Source of the DNA: an uncultured Collinsella sp.
GTDB lineage: Bacteria > Actinomycetota > Coriobacteriia > Coriobacteriales > Coriobacteriaceae
DNA length: 17,153 nt
Direction of reading: 5' to 3'
Assembly: GCA_900545995.1 (NCBI GenBank)
Contig: URBM01000025.1
Location: 1-17,153 of the forward strand
Shown: piece by piece, positions 15,580-17,153 of the stretch
Layout of the letters: each line of letters opens with the position of its first letter
Position numbering within the stretch: the stretch's first letter is position 1
Position numbers and translations under genes: made by a program
The notes under the pieces: model-generated
Told to the model about the DNA's origin: nothing
What the model saw: only the letters and a program-made list of their open reading frames with translations
Databases searched by the model: none

Positions 15580-15595
15580 TGTAATATCGTTTACA
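15580..15595. promoter_or_regulatory. TGTAA-N6-TTACA dyad, CRP/FNR-family-like spacing
   Basis: TGTAA at 15580-15584 and TTACA at 15591-15595 are separated by six bases. The 5-6-5 layout is that of many CRP/FNR-superfamily operators (compare TGTGA-N6-TCACA). It lies about 310 bp before hydN and 105 bp before the antitoxin gene. No such regulator is in the window, so the link is speculative. Confidence 0.25.
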
Positions 15596-15635
15596 CTCAA
15601 TTACTCTAGTGCAATAAAGTAGTGGTTGTAAGATT

Positions 15636-15649
15636 GGCTATTATTAGCC
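15636..15649. promoter_or_regulatory. GGCTA-N4-TAGCC dyad before the antitoxin, possible autoregulatory operator
   Basis: Five-base arms at 15636-15640 and 15645-15649 flank TTAT, 50 bp before the antitoxin ATG. Ribbon-helix-helix antitoxins commonly repress their own promoter through such palindromes near the -35/-10 region. A weak promoter (TTGGCT, 17 bp, TATTTG) would overlap it. Confidence 0.3.
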
Positions 15650-15699
15650 GATGTTGTATTTGACTATTCAAATTGCACGCTCATTAAGGGAGGCTAGTG

Positions 15700-16023
15700 A
15701 TGTCATCGACTCAAAAACGAGCCATCCTGCAGGTGCGCATTCGCGAGGAAGACAAGCAGCATGCCGAACGTCTCTACGACGCCATGGGCACATCGCTCGC
15801 CGAGGCTGTCCGTCTATTTGTCGCGCAGAGTATTTTGATGCGCAAGCTCCCATTTCAGCCGGTCGCCGTGCGCTCCAAGGACGGCACGGCCGCCTATGGA
15901 CTGCTCAAAGCATACGGGGACCCCAATCGCCGCTCCGAGGAGCGCAATGCCTGGATTGAATACCTAGCCACAGAAAGCGACGAGTCGGTTTTGGGTCCCG
16001 AGGAAGTAGATATCCATGAGTAG
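15700..16023 (+). CDS. RelB/DinJ-family antitoxin (type II toxin-antitoxin)
   Basis: This is a 107-residue protein. Its N-terminal half (about residues 8-53) has the ribbon-helix-helix layout of RelB/DinJ: a basic strand (ILQVRIREED), a helix (QHAERLYDAMG), a second helix (TSLAEAVRLFVAQSILM), then LPFQP, a DinJ hallmark. The C-terminal half is acidic and probably wraps the toxin. I chose ATG 15700 over the GTG directly before it because GGGAGG at 15688-15693 has the right spacing. The gene ends inside the start of the downstream PIN gene (8-base overlap). Such antitoxins usually repress their own operon. Its partner here is a PIN protein and not a RelE/YafQ-type nuclease. Confidence 0.8.
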   Translation: MSSTQKRAILQVRIREEDKQHAERLYDAMGTSLAEAVRLFVAQSILMRKLPFQPVAVRSKDGTAAYGLLKAYGDPNRRSEERNAWIEYLATESDESVLGPEEVDIHE

Positions 16024-16492
16024 CACCATCATCGACGAGACCGTCATCCTTCGCTACCTGCTTGACGACGACGAGGTCCTGTCACCGCGCGCCGCCAAGG
16101 TCATCGCCACGCGCACCGCACGTGTCTACCCCGAAATCATCACGCGCGTCGTGGTCACGCTGCGCGACGTCTATAAGGTTCCCCGCGTTGAAATTGCTGC
16201 GGCCATGAAAAGGCTGCTCGATGACGTCATGGTCGACGAGCCCACCGTTGTCGCCCTTGCCGTCAAACTCTTCGGCAAGACCCATATGGACTTTACCGAC
16301 TGCCTCCTCGCAGCCCGAACCGCCATCTACAACGATGATGTCGTGAGCTTTGGCAAGCCCATCATCCAAGGCATGATCGATTACCGCCGCCAGCGCCAAA
16401 CCGCTGCCGACGCCCGCGACCGCGCCGCCGAATCCCGCAACCGAAGCACCGACGCCACCATCGACAAGCTCCGTCACCACGGTCGCCACTAA
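16016..16492 (+). CDS. PIN-domain (VapC-like) toxin with an incomplete acidic site
   Basis: This 158-residue protein has an N-terminal stretch IIDETVILRYLLDDDE (5-20) that matches the first strand and helix of PIN nucleases, with Asp7 as the first catalytic acid. MDFTDCLLAA (91-100) matches the third acid (Asp95). The helix IITRVVVTLRDVYK (41-54) fits the second motif, but Arg44 sits where Glu is expected. VVSFGKPI (109-116) fits the last motif, with Gly113 in place of Asp. VapC proteins cut RNA with Mg2+ held by four acids, so this one may be inactive, use Glu40 instead, or act differently. The C-terminal 37 residues are a hydrophilic, Arg-rich tail not typical of short VapCs. Translation is probably coupled to the antitoxin through the 8-base overlap. 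Confidence 0.72.
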   Translation: MSSTIIDETVILRYLLDDDEVLSPRAAKVIATRTARVYPEIITRVVVTLRDVYKVPRVEIAAAMKRLLDDVMVDEPTVVALAVKLFGKTHMDFTDCLLAARTAIYNDDVVSFGKPIIQGMIDYRRQRQTAADARDRAAESRNRSTDATIDKLRHHGRH

Positions 16493-16536
16493 CCGACAGG
16501 CATCGGCATCGCCCGTCCCTCAGCCCCATCCCCTCC

Positions 16537-16607
16537 TAAGTTGCGGTGAAATACGGACTGTTTCATGCCATTAAAGGCCTCAACAGTCCGTATTTCACCG
16601 CAACTTA
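16537..16607. repeat. Perfect inverted repeat with 26-bp arms
   Basis: The arm 16537-16562 (beginning TAAGTTGCGGTGAAATACGG) is the exact reverse complement of 16582-16607, around a 19-base loop. It sits between two convergent genes: the PIN gene ends 45 bp before it and a minus-strand gene ends 27 bp after it. Neither side has a T run, so it is not a textbook intrinsic terminator. It may be a bidirectional transcription stop, a palindromic REP/MITE-type repeat, or both. No direct repeat flanks it that I can see. Confidence 0.85.
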
Positions 16608-16633
16608 TTGAAGGTTGGCTGCATACGATATCG

Positions 16634-17134
16634 TTATCGGGAGTCGGCGTAGGGTTTTGTTGTCGGAATACCGTAACCGCGCATCATGGCACCGAACGAT
16701 TCTACGTCGTAGGTGTCCGAGAGTTTGAAATGGATGAGGTTGTGGCCCATGGCGCGAAGGTTCGCGTCCCGCATGAGGGCCGCTCGATAGGTTTTTGCCG
16801 CCGCTTGCTCTGGATCATTTTGAGCTTCGTCTTCAAACTTGCCCAGCCCATGCAGCTCTGCCAGCGTCCATGAGCCGTCTGGCATCTGCCAGCCATAATC
16901 TGCTAGATAATAGCCAGCGTTTCCTGGTCGCGGTATCTCAACTTGAAGCTCAGGCGCGGCAACCCCAGCGAGAATCATCGCTGCTCTCGCCTCGGACTCA
17001 CCGCCATTGTCTGACCTGCCATCCATATGCTCAAAAACGTCAAAAGCACGCGCGATGCCATGCAACCCTCGGCAATTTGCCTGCGCATATGCCCGCAGCG
17101 ATCGCGTCGAAAATGTTGGTGTAAGGGTGACGCC
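16634..17134 (-). CDS. C-terminal part of a DUF559/PD-(D/E)XK-like hypothetical protein, 5' end interrupted
   Basis: The frame is open from 17134 to the stop at 16634. The only start candidate is a TTG at 17065 (143 residues), but protein-like sequence (SLRAYAQANCRGLHGIARAF) continues upstream of it to a TAG at 17137-17135. Counting from the TTG, ESEAR (23-27), LADYGW (54-59), WTLAELHGLGKF (66-77) and RDANLRAMGHNLIHF (99-113) follow the pattern of DUF559-like nuclease-fold domains (Asp, then Glu-x-x-Gly, then Arg...Leu...Gly). The usual Glu-x-Asp/Lys is Glu-Leu-His here. Larger proteins with this C-terminus are common in Coriobacteriia as far as I recall. The N-terminal part lies beyond the window or is lost. 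Function is unknown; an abortive-infection or restriction role would be a guess. Confidence 0.5.
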   Translation of the reverse strand, partial: GVTLTPTFSTRSLRAYAQANCRGLHGIARAFDVFEHMDGRSDNGGESEARAAMILAGVAAPELQVEIPRPGNAGYYLADYGWQMPDGSWTLAELHGLGKFEDEAQNDPEQAAAKTYRAALMRDANLRAMGHNLIHFKLSDTYDVESFGAMMRGYGIPTTKPYADSR

Positions 17135-17153
17135 CTAGCGCCCGTTTAACGAA

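Larger units (their letters stand above)
15272..15699. other. Divergent intergenic region between the hydrogenlyase operon and the toxin-antitoxin pair
   Basis: This 428-bp stretch holds no gene I can support. Its middle (about 15480-15690) is clearly more AT-rich than the flanking genes, as expected for promoters reading both ways. It contains four dyads, listed separately. I looked on the minus strand for -35/-10 pairs and for a sigma-54 site (GG-N10-GC with TGGCA and TTGC) and found none I would defend; AT-rich stretches near 15400-15416 are possible -10 regions. The hydN transcript may have a leader of a hundred bases or more. Confidence 0.7.

Noticed and set aside
1..17153. CRISPR arrays, tRNA or rRNA genes, insertion sequences
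   Set aside because: No regularly spaced direct repeats, no cloverleaf-like or rRNA-like segments and no transposase frames were seen. The Tn5 mosaic end at 29-47 belongs to the sequencing adapter and not to a resident transposon.

Overview
The window looks like the end of a short-read metagenomic or isolate contig from a high-GC anaerobe. Codon usage is strongly G/C-ending. A Collinsella-like member of the Coriobacteriia (gut Actinomycetota) is my best guess, but this is inference: there is no rRNA or marker gene to prove it. The first 47 bases are not genomic. They match an Illumina Nextera i5 adapter with its index, so the contig really begins at base 48, inside a gene.

Bases 48-15271 are almost entirely one minus-strand operon for a formate hydrogenlyase of the larger Hyf (FHL-2) type. 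In transcription order it runs: hydN-like ferredoxin, fdhF (selenocysteine formate dehydrogenase H), hyfA (polyferredoxin), hyfB, hyfC, hyfD, hyfE, hyfF (membrane arm), hyfG/hycE (Ni-Fe large subunit), hyfH/hycF (2[4Fe-4S]), hyfI/hycG (small subunit), hycH and hycI (maturation), and focA (formate channel, cut off by the adapter). Most spacings run from an 8-base overlap to 15 bases. Larger gaps lie at hydN-fdhF (74 bp), fdhF-hyfA (78 bp, holding a strong hairpin) and hycI-focA (39 bp). FdhF oxidises formate to CO2, electrons pass through the HydN/HyfA/HyfH/HyfI iron-sulfur chain, and the Ni-Fe site of HyfG makes H2. HyfB, HyfD and HyfF are three antiporter-like subunits that keep the Glu/Lys residues expected of ion-translocating proteins, so the complex may conserve energy. 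FocA brings formate to it.

Bases 15272-15699 are a divergent intergenic region with several short dyads, including an 11-bp-arm perfect hairpin. It should hold the operon promoter, but I could not pick out a convincing -35/-10 or sigma-54 pair. No regulator gene (FhlA/HyfR type) and no selenocysteine machinery is present in the window.

Bases 15700-16492 on the plus strand encode a two-gene toxin-antitoxin-like pair: a RelB/DinJ-type antitoxin overlapping a PIN-domain protein that appears to lack two of the usual four acidic residues. Next come a perfect inverted repeat with 26-bp arms (16537-16607) and, on the minus strand, the C-terminal part of a DUF559/PD-(D/E)XK-like protein whose 5' end is interrupted close to the window edge.
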